From contig CM114273.1 in the NCBI GenBank assembly GCA_050084515.1, positions 41,292,001-41,356,000 on the forward strand: DNA of 64,000 bases, given 5' to 3'. Shown piece after piece: positions 47,461 through 59,010 of this stretch. Origin of the DNA: Blasia pusilla (lineage: Eukaryota > Marchantiophyta > Marchantiopsida > Blasiales). Numbering within the stretch: position 1 is the first letter of the stretch; each line of letters opens with the position of its first letter. A program made the position numbers and the translations under genes. A model generated the notes under the pieces. It did not search any database and was not told the DNA's origin. It saw only the letters and a program-made list of their open reading frames with translations.

Positions 47461-47929
47461 AAATATGAGAAAATTTGTGTAGAGGCTCCCGAGCAAGGAG
47501 GTCCTGCACTTTCCGAGTTGCTGGTACCGGCCTCCCTAAAGATGGCCCACCGTTTCCTTGGGATTGTCCTTAGAATCCCTCCCCTACAACCATTGCGCCT
47601 TTTGCTGTTCCTGTGTAGCACTTTCCGGAACACGCCCTCATACGGCCTCAAAATCCATACTTCTTCTTATTTAAAAGGTATACGAAGAAATCTAAAGTTT
47701 TTGTTTGAGGATCCATCAGAAAATAAAATTTCACGCACGAGTAAATAGGCTCTTTGGAGCCATGCAAGGAGGATCCGATAGTCGAGGGACGCACCACCAT
47801 ATGCAGAATCTTTAGTTTCGGTCCCTTCCAGCATCTAGAATTTCATGGCCATCCAATCTATTATTGTTTCTACGTTAGCTCACGATGCTCCCTCGAGAGT
47901 CCTCCTTTAAAAGAAAGATAAACTTCAAT

Positions 47930-48000
47930 GAAAATGCTTATGGAAAACCCATCAGAGATGGGTTCTCCTTTTACATGAGATGGGTCCTCCTTTTAGAGAG
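47930..48000 (-). repeat. Short 3'-tail fragment of the non-LTR family
   Basis: TATGGAAAACCCATCAGAG at 47939-47957 repeats the tail stem-loop core in the same orientation as 47.3 kb. A partial second CCATC block follows. Confidence 0.5.
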
Positions 48001-48933
48001 ATTTCTATTTTGGTAAAAATGCAAAACTTGCTTAAAAATTCAAGAGATATCGAAGGCGACAACTTAAGGGCCTATTTTGCTCTTCGCCATTGAGCCAATG
48101 GGATGGCTTGGGAGACAGCTTTCATTCTTTCTTTCCACGTGGAGGAAGTATTATGGGGACAGGAGGACTTTTCTTTATTTATGCTTAGGAACTGTTTTGC
48201 CAATGCACGATTCGACAAGGTCCTTTCCGTTTGGATGAAAGGATGAGAATATCCTTTCATGGGTTCCTTCCATGGAATCTTGTTCGGACGAGTAGGACAA
48301 GTTGTTCTTTCACAAGTAGTAAGTACTTAGTCGCGCCGATTTGGTGTGAGGTGAGAGAAAACACAAGTTCAAGTATTCCTTATGGGAGGACTTAAATCTA
48401 GGAAATGAAGGAGTAATCGGACAAAGTAGATTTTGATTTTTTATAAAATCGGATTAACAAGTAAAAGGGCATATATCTGCACGTAGGAGGGAAGTATGCA
48501 TAACAGTAAATAATAATTAATGAAAATTTTTAGAGATTTTATACATTAGGAGGGAATGATGGGGGAAAATTTTTACCGAGTTTTTTAGAGTAAATAAATA
48601 AATTTAAACTAGGAAGTAGGGTGGAGAGGGAAAGGGAAATGGAGGGGAGGAAGATTTTTCCTTAATGGGAAATGAAGAGGAGTGGATTGGAGTGCAGTTG
48701 GAAATTGGAGGGAGTTAGGGATTAAGGTGGGAGTGGGGAGAAGGTTTGAGGTCCATAATGGAAAAAAAGGGGAAAGGAAATGGAGGTGAGAAGAAAAATT
48801 TTCCAAAGAAGGAAGAAGAGAAATTTCAACGACACCTACAAATTTTGACGAAGAAAACACAAAACTTTCATACAATGTCACTCATCTTGAGAGCCCATGT
48901 TACTAGTTATGTTCTTTGAATTATTAGAACATA
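48001..48933. other. No gene; purine-rich patch
   Basis: 48610-48810 is strongly purine-rich on the plus strand (GGAGGGAAATGGAGG-like). The long minus-strand frame there is a low-complexity artefact. Nothing else recognised. Confidence 0.4.
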
Positions 48934-49112
48934 TCTACGATATTATTTGACAACACCTCTTCATTTTTTCAAACTCCTCTCCTCTTGACAAATGGGGCTT
49001 TTAGCCAAGAGGATTGCTTGAAATTGATCAAAAATGGCATTTGAGAATTTCGAGAGTTAATTATCATTCTGGGAGGTAATTTAAATCATTGCATCGCATG
49101 CGCTTACGCGGT
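48934..49112 (+). mobile_element. Short non-autonomous Helitron, second copy
   Basis: Starts A|TCTACGATATTATTTGAC and follows the 29452 copy: ACACCTCTTCATT, AACTCCTCTCCTCTTGACA, GCTTTTAGCCAAGAGGAT. It ends with the same 3' hairpin region, TTGCATCGCATGCGCTTACG. Its length (about 179 bp) equals copy 1. The terminal CTRR is mutated. Confidence 0.6.
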
Positions 49113-49869
49113 TTGCATATTCTTAGGGGATCGAGCTCAATTATTTTCAAGTTGGGCGATCTCAACCAAAGGTTATTCCGCTTAGGTTTGGGAAAAGAAT
49201 ATCACCATGTCCTCCCATGTTTCAAGCTTGGAAAAATAACGATGACGATTACCAACACGAGCAATGGTATCGCAGGAGGAGGGACATGGGCATCATATGC
49301 ACACACTTCCACCGAAGCCAATCAATTGGCAATAGGTCTCTCAAGCACGCGACAAGCGAGATACAAACAAAGATACATAGGGAAGAGACCTCAGAATGTG
49401 TTGGCAATATTTTTCATACATGTGGCAAGGGATGTTAGCATGTTAGGTGGAAAAGCCAATCCGCATGGGAGAAAGTGGCAACAAAGTTTATGGGATATGA
49501 CAAACGATATGGGGATTGAACAACTAACAACTCCCTATGACAATAATAACTAGCTAGAAAATGCATTCATGCATATAAAAATAAATTTTAAGAGAAATAC
49601 GACAAGTGAGAACGGCGGATTGCTAAAAGCCCCCAACACATCATAACTCTTATGGCTCTTCGTGTCCATCAACTTTCTTATTCAATGCTGGTTAGATCAT
49701 ATATGATATCTACATACTTCCCAATGATGATCCTCGCCTCCTTGAAAATCTCTCAACTTTTTTGAAAATATGAGTTATTTTTTATGAAAAATATAATTTG
49801 ATTTGGAAGAAGTAATTTTGAATATAGATAATATGTTATTTGGGATGCTCTACATGATAAACTTGATTG
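49113..49869. other. Unrecognised ORF region upstream of Helitron helicase
   Basis: A 154-codon plus-strand frame (49089-49553) overlaps the Helitron 3' hairpin and shows no known motif. I do not call it a gene. It might be decayed Helitron coding sequence, since helicase follows in the same direction. Confidence 0.3.
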
Positions 49870-50229
49870 AATATGTTTGAATGCTATGAACCACCATCTC
49901 CAAGAATATTTTTCATAGATGGCCCAAGTGGAATAGGAAAGACATTTCTATATAATCTTATCCTTGCAAGTGTGTGAAGTGCAAGAGGAATAGCTTTGGC
50001 TATGGCATCATTCCGAACACTTGCTCTAATGTTAGACAAAACGTAAACTTGATTGAATATGTTTGAATGCTATGAACCATCATCTCCAAGAATATTTTTC
50101 ATTGATGGCCCAAGTGGAATAGGAAAGACATTTCTATATAATCTTATCCTTGCAAGTGTGTGACGTGCAAGAGGAATAGCTTTGGCTATGGCATCATTCC
50201 GAACACTTGTCTAATGTTAGACAAAATGT
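49859..50229 (+). repeat. Tandem duplication, two ~186-bp copies
   Basis: Copy 1 (49859-50044) and copy 2 (50045-50229) both start AAACTTGATTGAATATG. By eye they differ at only about five bases plus one 2-bp gap, so they are about 97% identical. Each holds a full Walker A motif of the helicase. The duplication is much younger than the decay of the surrounding gene. Confidence 0.9.
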
Positions 50230-51175
50230 ACACCAAATTCATATTTCAAGATTCCCATCAATTTGGATGAGAGTTCTACTTGCAAGTAAGCATTTCTTGA
50301 TTTTCATAATTATTTAAAAAATATTCCTTCATTCCTCTATTAATTCGTTACAACTTCTAATTTACTTCCATGAATAATATCTAGTTTATCATTCAAGAGT
50401 AATGCTTATTATATGTGATGAAGCACCAATGACTCATTGTCACACGTTCGAGGCAGTTAAACATTTTTTCTAAGATATTAGAGGAATGGTCTCTGTCGAT
50501 CTAAGGTTGGGAGAAAACTCATGAGATTTTGTGGAGACTTTTTTCAAATATCGCCAATTTTTCATCATGAGGATCAAAAATCCAAGCTACTATAAAGATA
50601 TAATCTCTATGGTCTAATGTAAGGATTATGAAGTTGAGGGCAAACATGCAAGTTCAAAGGTTGGAAAGTTATATGCGTGCTCAACAACATGTTCTTGCTA
50701 ATTGGTTATTTGAGGTGGGAGAGGTTTATCTACCTTTTTAACCTCCGTTGGGAAAAGACTTCATAAAATTATCATATGAAATGGTTATCCATGGTAATAA
50801 GATATCCAATCGTATTAATTTTATCTATGGAAATTCTTCTTTCCGAATCCATGACACGATTTCATGAGAGAGATGGCTATTTTAACACCAAGAAATAGAG
50901 ATGTTAATGGTATAAATATTGATGTTATGTCTTGATTTCCTAGTAATCATTTCACATTCTTTACATAATATTACTATTTTTTGAGAATAGGATGTGTATA
51001 ATAAGTAATTCTTCTCACTAATGTATTGGATATTATTGTGTACATGAGCGCATTTACATTAGTGTTGACTATATTCTAAATGAGGGCATGAGTCATATAT
51101 ATCCAATCAAGTTCTTGTACACATATTTTCCTTTTGGACTATCTCCACATCATTTCTATTTCAGTGTTTTTGGAA
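49870..51175 (+). pseudogene. Helitron Pif1-type helicase remnant
   Basis: The helicase half of a Helitron RepHel protein, which unwinds DNA during rolling-circle transposition. The Walker A segment reads FFIDGPSGIGKTFLYN and occurs twice because of the tandem duplication (GPSGIGKT at 49921-49944 and 50107-50130). Walker B is LIICDEAPMTH at about 50408-50437. Later motifs are visible: WNGYPW near 50790, FMREMAILTPRNRDVNGIN near 50865-50925, and the C-terminal YPIKFLYTYFPFGLSPHHF block near 51090-51150 (usual YP.EFLNSL...G.PPH). No HUH replication-initiator domain is recognisable upstream. Stops and frame changes are frequent. The family identity rests on the Pif1 motifs plus the Helitron-typical NGIN and PPH segments. 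Confidence 0.82.
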
Positions 51176-53004
51176 AAGGAAATGAAAACTAAAAATTTCA
51201 TGTTTAAATTTTTTGGCAACCAAATTTCGGCATGAAAAGAATTTGGTTGGATGTTTCTAGTCGAATATTTTTTATGATGGATCATATGTGAAAACTTCCA
51301 CGTTGAATGTTTAGAGCATGATCAACCAATAAAAACTTCCAAGGTGTGAAGGGTTTGCCAAAATTTTGGAGCTTAAAATTTCAAGTGCATATGAAAATAA
51401 AAATTTAATTTTGATTTTCCAAACATTCTTTTGGAGAAATATAGATAAAAAAATGGATTTCTTTCTTAAATTTGAAAAACCTGATAAAATGTGGAAAAAT
51501 ATACGTGGGCTTAGATGTATTAAAAAATAACCGATGCAATGAGAAACCTATATCTATGAGGACATGGAGAGATTGCTTAAGAGGTCCTCTATGGAAGCAT
51601 TGTTGCTGAAAATGCCCTTAGAGAACTATTGGTACTTTAGAAGCCTTTTGACTGGCCACATAAGACCGCCACTTGGGATTGATTGGAGTTTAAGAAATCT
51701 ACAACCTTCTCACACAAGTGAACCCTACTATGGTTACGAAAGTTTTATTAAAATTAATGGGTCTTTGAGCTCTTCTATAATTCAGACCTGCAAGTAAAAA
51801 TACCTTTGAAATATTGAGAGGACCTCATGGAAAACGGCTCACCTCGTCAAAATTTATAGTGGGAAGAGAAATGTGAGCTGTAAACAAAATTACTCAAGTC
51901 CCCCAATATAGTTCGCCTGAAATGAAACGACATGTCGATTCCGTCGACGTTTGTGTAGATATATATATATATATAGATTCCGTGTAGGAACTTCGCGTTT
52001 TGGCCAAACGCTCAGAGTAGAGTACTAACTAAAGAAAGTATTCTGAAAGTGAAGCTCTTGGACAAACTTAACAGGAATCGGTAAACTTAGTTCATCTGAA
52101 AACTGCTTTCGAAGCGGGAGGACTTTGTCTCATTTATAGATTATGTGCACGAATTTTGCGTTTGGGCCAAATGCTCCAAGTAGATTACCAACAAGTACAC
52201 AAAACCTGAATATAATCAGTGAGTAGTAAGTGGAGTATACACTGCTATACAGACTCGATACGAAAGGAAGGAGGGCCCTAAAAGTGACGAAGCGTTTGGA
52301 AAATCGATGTATAATAGTAGAGAGTTTCTGGCAAAGGTTTGTAAGGGATCTTTCTTGATTACTGAGATCCTCTCCTCATTGGTCGCAAGTGTTACTCTGG
52401 CGAATTGTGGGTTTTCGGTTACCGACGTCCATTCATGACTTACTTGCAAATGTACTGTTTACAAGTAACCAGTTAATGTCAAGTAGGCAGTGTATACGTG
52501 AGTTTTCTATTATGATAGTACTAGTCTATTGCCTGCAGGCTTTTTTTTTTTTTTCCACCATTTAGTTAAATATTCTTGTAGATGGGGATTCTTGTTAAAT
52601 ATACGGGAAGATTAAAAAAACCTTACTTGGGAAGACTTAGAAAAGCTTACGTGTCGTCGATATTGGTGTTGGTCTATATCAAAAGAGGGGTCTTCGAACC
52701 CCGTCCTCTTTTACGAGTAATAAAATATAGATATAGATGATCGATTCTATGAACTCTTCTCACCTTCATTTGCAAAACTTGAAGTGGATGGGGAGATAAA
52801 CATGATCTACATTATAATGGGAGTAGTAAAACTCTAAAATACTCATATGGATCCAGAAATATTTTTGTTATCATTGGTGCATTTAAGTTTATGTTGTTTT
52901 CTTACGATGATTTTCATGATTAATATGGGATGTTTGTGGAAATTGTGAGATGAGAATGAGAAATTTGGTTAAATTTGGACCATTAAAATAACAATTTCCC
53001 CATA
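51176..53004. other. No gene; microsatellite and T-tract
   Basis: A 77-codon plus-strand frame at 51564-51797 shows no known motif. An (AT)n run lies at 51959-51975 and a T14 tract at 52541-52554. Nothing else recognised. Confidence 0.4.
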
Positions 53005-53230
53005 CTAGTAAGGTACCCGTGCGATGCACGGAAATATAAAAGAATGTTTGAAGAGCTTTTGATAGTGAAGGGATTAATGATGCTACATACAAATTCAAAC
53101 TTTTTTCTTCCTTTGTTTTATTTCTACCCATCTTGTTCAGGCTCAAGAAACAAAAGATGTTGCCTATTTTTCCTTCTTGACCCGCTATCTTGTCGTATTG
53201 TGCATATGTGATCGCCCATTAATATAGAGA
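53005..53230 (-). mobile_element. Short non-autonomous Helitron with intact ends (226 bp)
   Basis: On the minus strand it starts A|TCTCTATATTAATGG (from 53230). It ends with the perfect 6-bp hairpin CCGTGC-ATC-GCACGG (53017-53031), then an 8-nt spacer and CTAG (53005-53008) before host T. Both the 5' TC after A and the 3' CTAG before T match Helitron insertion between A and T. This is the best preserved member in the window and defines the 3' end for the others. Confidence 0.78.
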
Positions 53231-53449
53231 TGGAAGGTATGGGTAGGAACTGCACTTATTGAGGGTTGTTACACAATATTTTTATTAGCAATAAAAAGAA
53301 TGAAAAATACGTATGGTATACAAGAATGAAAATTATTCACTTAAAAAGAAAGATGTTTTTAAAAGATTTTTCAGATTTCCTCCCAAAAATTATTCCAATT
53401 GTGGTGTGCTTTTTGCCATAAATCATATAATTGTGTCCCAACGGTTGCT

Positions 53450-53600
53450 GTAAGAAAAGGAATACAAACTTTAATAGAAACTGGGATGGAAAACCCATGG
53501 GGATACAAGGGGGGGGGCATAGAGAGCCAAAAAACCCGCGGGCCGAAACCGGCTCCGAAGAGACAAAAGGGGGCCTCCCCCCCTAACAACCAAAATCACA
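53450..53600 (-). repeat. Detached 3' tail of the non-LTR family (minus)
   Basis: Minus strand reads GGTTTCGGCCCGCGGG, GGCTCTCTATGCCCCCCCCC and TTGTATCC, then the stem-loop ATGG-GTTTT-CCAT (53486-53498). It is nearly the same as 41.66-41.77 kb in reverse. Confidence 0.7.
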
Positions 53601-54701
53601 AACAACAAAGACAATATCAGCATCACTTTTAGAACTATGGCTTCAACTAAATGGGCCTCTAACATTCGTGTCTCCAACCGCCTGAGCCCGCTGCAAACAC
53701 CCATTTGCCAGGGCACGGTGCAAAGCTATGGAGACCGGGCTCCTACAATAAAATATTGTAGTGGTTAAAGACAACCCATTTCTCGACTATTTCAATAACA
53801 AAACTCGAGTTGCAATAACAAAACTCGAGACTCCTTCGTTTGTTCCTACCTCCTGCTATATAAATAAATGTCTCCATGCGTAAACTATGTCACATGAGGA
53901 AGTGCCATGGCACGGTTGGCACCTACTCATTCGGAAAATACTGGTTACACATCCGTGAACGTAATCCTTCCTATTTAGTTACACTATGCACTTGTTTACT
54001 TCATGTATGCGTCAAGATGTGACTCAATTTCAGCGCTCGTGGTCGTTCTGATTGGCTTTGACAAGGAATGACGGGTTGAGCTCTACGGTGGCGGAGGATG
54101 GTGAAGGATCGGGACGGATTTTGATGGAGTGATGGAGGATGGAGGGGGATCGTGTGTTATACCAAAACGGAGATATCGGTCCCCTCTACATTTTGATCTG
54201 CAACGTCAATCTTATAGTGAAGTATTTTTTTATCTTATTTTGTTTCTTAGATTATTGATTTTTTAGGGTTTCTCATGTAGGTATTAGGGTCCTCTTTGTT
54301 GTCTCGTTTCGTTGTCATGTCATGAATGTTTCCAAGATAACTCATGTTGTTCTTCCACACCACCCCTTTTTCTCTATGTCCTTATCTTGAAGCCACACAT
54401 GTTTCTCGCTCACGTTTGACCCATGTTTTTCTCCCTTATCCCACTCTATTTCCATCTAATTTTTCCCATGTATTCTCTTTCCATATCATTAGTACCTCCA
54501 TACTATCTCTACATTTTTTTGGGAAGGGGTTGGGCCATAAGTCCTAGGTGAAGATGGTAGATGAGAGTTTATACTAGGGAGAGCATTTTCGTGGACGGGA
54601 AGAGAGTTGATTACCATTAGTGCTAGTTCGAATGGGGTTTGTGGGGTGGATTCTGGTGGGGATAGTCTATCGAGTTTGATGGAGGGGGTCATGTTCTCTT
54701 C
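53601..54701. other. No recognised gene; flank of the non-LTR element
   Basis: No coherent frame. The right part (about 54.49-54.70 kb) probably contains the 5' leader of the plus-strand non-LTR element. Confidence 0.4.
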
Positions 54702-57700
54702 TTGGTGAGCGGTGTCCATGCCTTGATCCTCATCGGCCCCTTGCATAGGGGCCGTGAGTCATCTAGCCAAGATACGAAATACCCTTGTTGTCCCAAATTC
54801 TTCACTCGTACAGGAATTCGGAACCACTTAGCGGCTAAACATCCAGACTTTGATAGATTTGGATGGGTGGTTCCTCTAGTCGATCATGGATGCTCACCGG
54901 TGCTTCATGCATCATCGCCCCCTCCTAAGGCATGGGAGTGGTTGAGGTCCCACCTTGGCAGCATCACAGGTCTCTTTGAGACCCGTTTTCCCTGCCCGAG
55001 GTTGTTTCATAGGATCCCCCATGCCATTCGGGATGAGCTTCGCAAGTCTTTGCTCCTTCCCCTATCTAGGATCGCGCTCGATCCTATGGATGAGCTCTCG
55101 TGGTATCTACTAATTCTCCTTACACGATGGTGTCTTCGCTATACCCGAGGAGGGAAGGCTGGCCATAGAGAGGTTGTGGCCCGATTGCGGCGCTTCTGAG
55201 GAGGCGATTGGGAGTCTTTGCAGAGCGAGTTCGTGGCATATGCGAGAGGTAGCACTTCACTTGGTTTCCCAGTGGACGATCTTGTAGCAACCATATTACG
55301 ATGATGTAGGACACTTGGGCGAGCCGGGGAGTACTCACGAGCGGCTCGTGCGCTCCGCCCTATGGATATGGCTCCTCCTTCCGCTGTTACCATCGACGCT
55401 CTCCGGAGGCTACATCCTCGTCCAGCGGTTGACATCCCAACATTTGTACGTGACTTCCATCCTGACACGACCTTATGCCTAGATCCGTCCCTCTTTGCAC
55501 GGGCACTTGGGCGTTCCCCTAGGATAGTAGCTGGAGAGTTGTCCGGTATGATGTACAAACACCTTTGTGATTTCTTTTTCCTCGAGGACTCTGCTAGCGG
55601 CTTTTCCGAGATGCTTTAGGTTGCCTCTCACCTAGCTTAGGGGAGAGTGCCAACATCAGTAGTCTAGGTACTGGGGGCGGGGCGACTTTTGGGGTTGTCA
55701 AAGGAGGGTGGAGGGATACGTACGATCGCCATAGGGGAGGTGTTCTTGCGGTTGGTGAGTCGCACTATCGCTTTGAATTCCGTGAGGCTTTCCAGTCACA
55801 TCTGAGTCCGCACGAGTTTGGAGTTGCCACGCCAGCCGGTTGTGAGGCGGTAGCCTTAGGTTTGAGGGCTTGTTTAGATAAACATCCTGAGTGGGTGGTT
55901 CTTCAAGTTGATGTGGAGAACGCCTTTAACTCAATGTCTCGGGAAACTATCTTCACGGAGCTGAGAGACGCATGGGCTCCTATAGCAAGTCTGATTCCCT
56001 TTGTGCATGCTTGTTATGGGGCCCCCTCGACCCTCTATTTTCACCACGGTAGGTTCGAGGAGGAGGTCACGGTCTTGGAGTCTGCTACCGGGATGCGTCA
56101 GGGTGATCCCTTGGGTGGTGCATTGTTTGCTTTGGCTCATTATCGAGCGGTTCTTTCTACGGTGGAGGCTTTCCCGGGTTGCATTTTCCCTTCGTTGGAA
56201 GATGATACTCACATTGTTGGCCATGGAGACTTGGTCGTTCCTGCATTTCAGCACTTTTCAGCATAGTTGGCACGTGTCGGCCTCGCAGTGAAGGTGTGAA
56301 AGTGCAAGGCTTGGTCTTCATTAGGCTTGTCAGTGGATATTCATTTACCCGACGGTTTTTTGACACCTGTTGGAGGGCTTCGCGTCTCGGGAGTCCCACT
56401 CGGGAACCATGACTTTGTATCAAGTTTTGTGGCGGCGGCTCTTACCGAGGATCTTCTCCATGTCGACGATCTCACGAGGATTGGTGATCCTCAAGTAGCT
56501 TTTGGAATCCTCTTGTCATGTTTTGCTCGTAGACTTGGTTATCTATGTAGAACCGTGTGGGCGTCTAGCCATATTTCTTACTTGTATAGATCCTTTGATA
56601 GAAAGATTATGCAGGAGTTTGGGGATCTTCTAGGACCCGACTCATTAGAGTGCCCCGCGGGGGAGTTAGCTCGTAGACAGGCTTCTTGGCCGATTGCCTT
56701 TGGTAGAGTAGGTCTCATAGCGATTGAGTTAGTGGTGTCTTCAGCTTTTTTAGGGAGTTGGGCCACTATAACACCCCTCCTTTGCTCCCGATTTTTGGTT
56801 AGGGATAGACCGCTACTTTTACAGTACCTTTCCTAGGTTGAGGATGGTCTTTCCCCACTTCAGTCTTCACTCACAGCTTGTAGAGACTCCCTTCTTGTTG
56901 AGGCTAGAGCAATTCTTCCCGCTTTCTCTTCCCTAGTTACCTCTAGATAGTCTGGGCTCCAATCTTCTTTGATGGAAGCCCACTTTGATGCATTGTTTAG
57001 AGCTACTATGTCGGACGGGAATATCCCCATGGAGGTTCGAGCTCGTATTCGCTCTTGCTGCGGAAAGGGGGTAGGCTCATAGGTGGGGGCTCGTCCCCTC
57101 ATCCAAGATTTCCGCATCGCACCAGTTACCTACACTACAACGATGCGGTTCCGACAGGGCCTGCCCCAACCAACGGTGGTTGGTTCGACACATTGCGAAT
57201 GTCGCCGGAGTCTGGATCCACTTGGTGTGCATTTGGCATGGTGTCCAGTTGGGGGTGAGAGGATAGCCACTCACGATGCAGTGCGGGATATTATGTTCTC
57301 TATTGCTCGGGAGAGTGGATTCCATGTACAGAGAGAGAGGCACTACTCAATGTGGGATTCCCTTATCCGTGCTGATCTCTACATGACGAGGGAGTCTAAG
57401 GTGGTGGTAGCGGATGTTGTAGTGACGGATCCTACGTGGGAGGCGATGCGAGCCCAAGTGGTAGCACAAGGGAGATTGCTACAAGGAGCGGCGGCGGCGG
57501 TGGCGGTCAAGAAGACCCACATTTATAGTCAACTTCATGACGGACATCGATTTATCGCCCTAGCCATTGAGATGTACGAGGCTATGGGGGAGAGGTTTGA
57601 CTCGTTCCTTACGGATTGCGCCCATCATCTCCAGTGGAGAAATGGGTTGTCCTTAGCCAGTGCGATACTTTATTGTAGGAAACGGGTCTCCATAGCTTTG

Positions 57701-57785
57701 TAACGTGCCCAGGAAAATGGCCTTATGCGGCGGACTCAGGCGCCAATGGTAGAGGCCCGCTTAGTAGTAGTCATAATTCTCTAGG
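54702..57785 (+). pseudogene. Non-LTR retrotransposon: zinc finger, RT, restriction-like endonuclease
   Basis: Best copy of the family. Domains in order: an N-terminal C2H2-like zinc finger (54780-54845, YPCCPKFFTRTGIRNHL then AAKH); an amino-terminal helical region; and RT from about 55700. RT shows MRQGDPLGG (near 56095) and LEDDTHIVG at 56195-56220: both catalytic Asp (gat gat 56201-56206) kept, preceding Ala replaced by Glu. Next come thumb sequence (56327-56836), a CCHC-like motif CECRRSLDPLGVHLAWC (about 57196-57246), then a restriction-like endonuclease region with RADLYM, VVVADVVVTDPT, KKTHIY and FIALAIEMYEAMG. No N-terminal APE endonuclease is seen. Stops at 55197, 55302, 55617, 56264 and 57701 sit at expected Arg or Gln codons; one frame change lies between 55619 and 55862. 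When active it would have used target-primed reverse transcription. Confidence 0.85.
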
Positions 57786-57935
57786 TGTTGCTGATATTGT
57801 CTCGGCTGTTAGTGATTTTGATTATTAGGAGGATCATTAGATTTTTTTTTCCTCTATCTATGCCCCTCATTTGTATCGTGATGGGTTTCCCATTGTATTT
57901 TCTATATATATTTTACTCTTCTTTTTTAGTTACGA
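57786..57935 (+). other. 3' untranslated end of the non-LTR element with stem-loop
   Basis: After the endonuclease comes CTATCTATGCCCCTCATTTG, then TATCGTG and the stem-loop ATGGG-TTT-CCCAT (57881-57893) before a T/A-rich end. The same tail occurs at 41.7, 47.3, 47.9 and 53.5 kb, which identifies those as 3' ends of this family. Confidence 0.7.
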
Positions 57936-58776
57936 GAATCCTAGTCTGGTAAGTCTGTTTTGTCAAGAACTTTAGATGTTTAGATGGACTCTGATGTGAT
58001 GGAGGCGGTCGTTCACGATTCCTGACGCAATGACTTCTGTAGTAGTTAATGCCACGGACTTAGAGGCTAGAGCTACGAAGGAATGTACCTTGAGGAGACT
58101 GAATACTCATTAATATGTACTCCTTTTGACTTAGGCTGTAGTTATACCAGGCGAAGTATACTGTTTGACCGCGGATTACGAGTAATAATTACCGCGAGCT
58201 CTTTTATTTTATTGGGCTGGAGGCCGCACTCTGGACTCTGGAGCACACTTGCGGAATGTTACGTGACTTGACTTGAGAGGCTGAGGCTACTGCTGGAACC
58301 GGAAGATGCGGGAAAATGCCTCGAAGACTCAGTGCAGAGAAATGTGCGCACTGGGCAGCTGCAGAGACTAAGAGTATTGCGTGGTCAATACGGGCAGAGA
58401 AGGAAGACATTTCAGTTCTGCCCGTGGTCGTGCGGCTGAAGACTCCGGACATCCTCATAGGCTCACAAAGGTTGGCAGGCTCTGTGCCACAAGACTTCTG
58501 AATCACATATGCGGTGGTAGCGCTCCCACCGGCTACTCCAGTCAACCTTCAATCACTCCGGTGAAGAGGCTAGTCCTGTTCCGCTTCCCGGAATCCCAGG
58601 CTGTCACAGGGCCTTTTGGGTCGTCCGGTTAGGATACGTAGATCCAATATTACTATGTGGGAGCACGTTCCGTGAGGTTATAGATTTTCTTTCACCAGGG
58701 TGAAACATTTACTGACGTGGCAACCACTCAACAGCTTTCACATGCATTTTAGTCCTTTTATTAGTTCGCGTGGTAT
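57936..58776. other. No recognised gene
   Basis: Base-balanced DNA with short overlapping frames on both strands and no known motif. Confidence 0.4.
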
Positions 58777-59010
58777 TCTACTTTTTTTTAAGTAAATTGT
58801 GGAAGGGTCGTAAAAATCTCATATGAGAGGATTGGATTTTTGGCACGTGTCCACTGAAAGATGTATTTTCGTATGAGTGACACATTTTTATGAGAAAAAG
58901 AAATAATCGGATACTCATTGAAAGAGACCCAACGGGCACCTCACTAGCACTAAAATAAAGATAGTAGAACTCCATTGATGCAATAAAGGCAATCGGTGCA
59001 ACGCACAAAT
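58777..59010 (+). mobile_element. Probable short Helitron, degraded
   Basis: Starts TCTACTTTTTTTTAAGTAAA. It contains the subterminal block TTGGATTTTTGGCACGTGTCC, like the TTTTGACACATGTCC block of the 29 kb copy. It ends near a GTGC-AAC-GCAC hairpin (58996-59006). No CTRR follows at the right distance and the base before TC is T, so the ends are mutated or misplaced. Confidence 0.4.

Noticed and set aside
47160-47651. 163-codon minus-strand ORF
   Set aside because: Part of it is the translated 3' tail of the non-LTR family; the rest has no motif. Probably not a protein.
49089-49553. 154-codon plus-strand ORF as Helitron replication initiator (HUH) domain
   Set aside because: No HUH motif or Rep signature was found; it also overlaps a mini-Helitron 3' hairpin.
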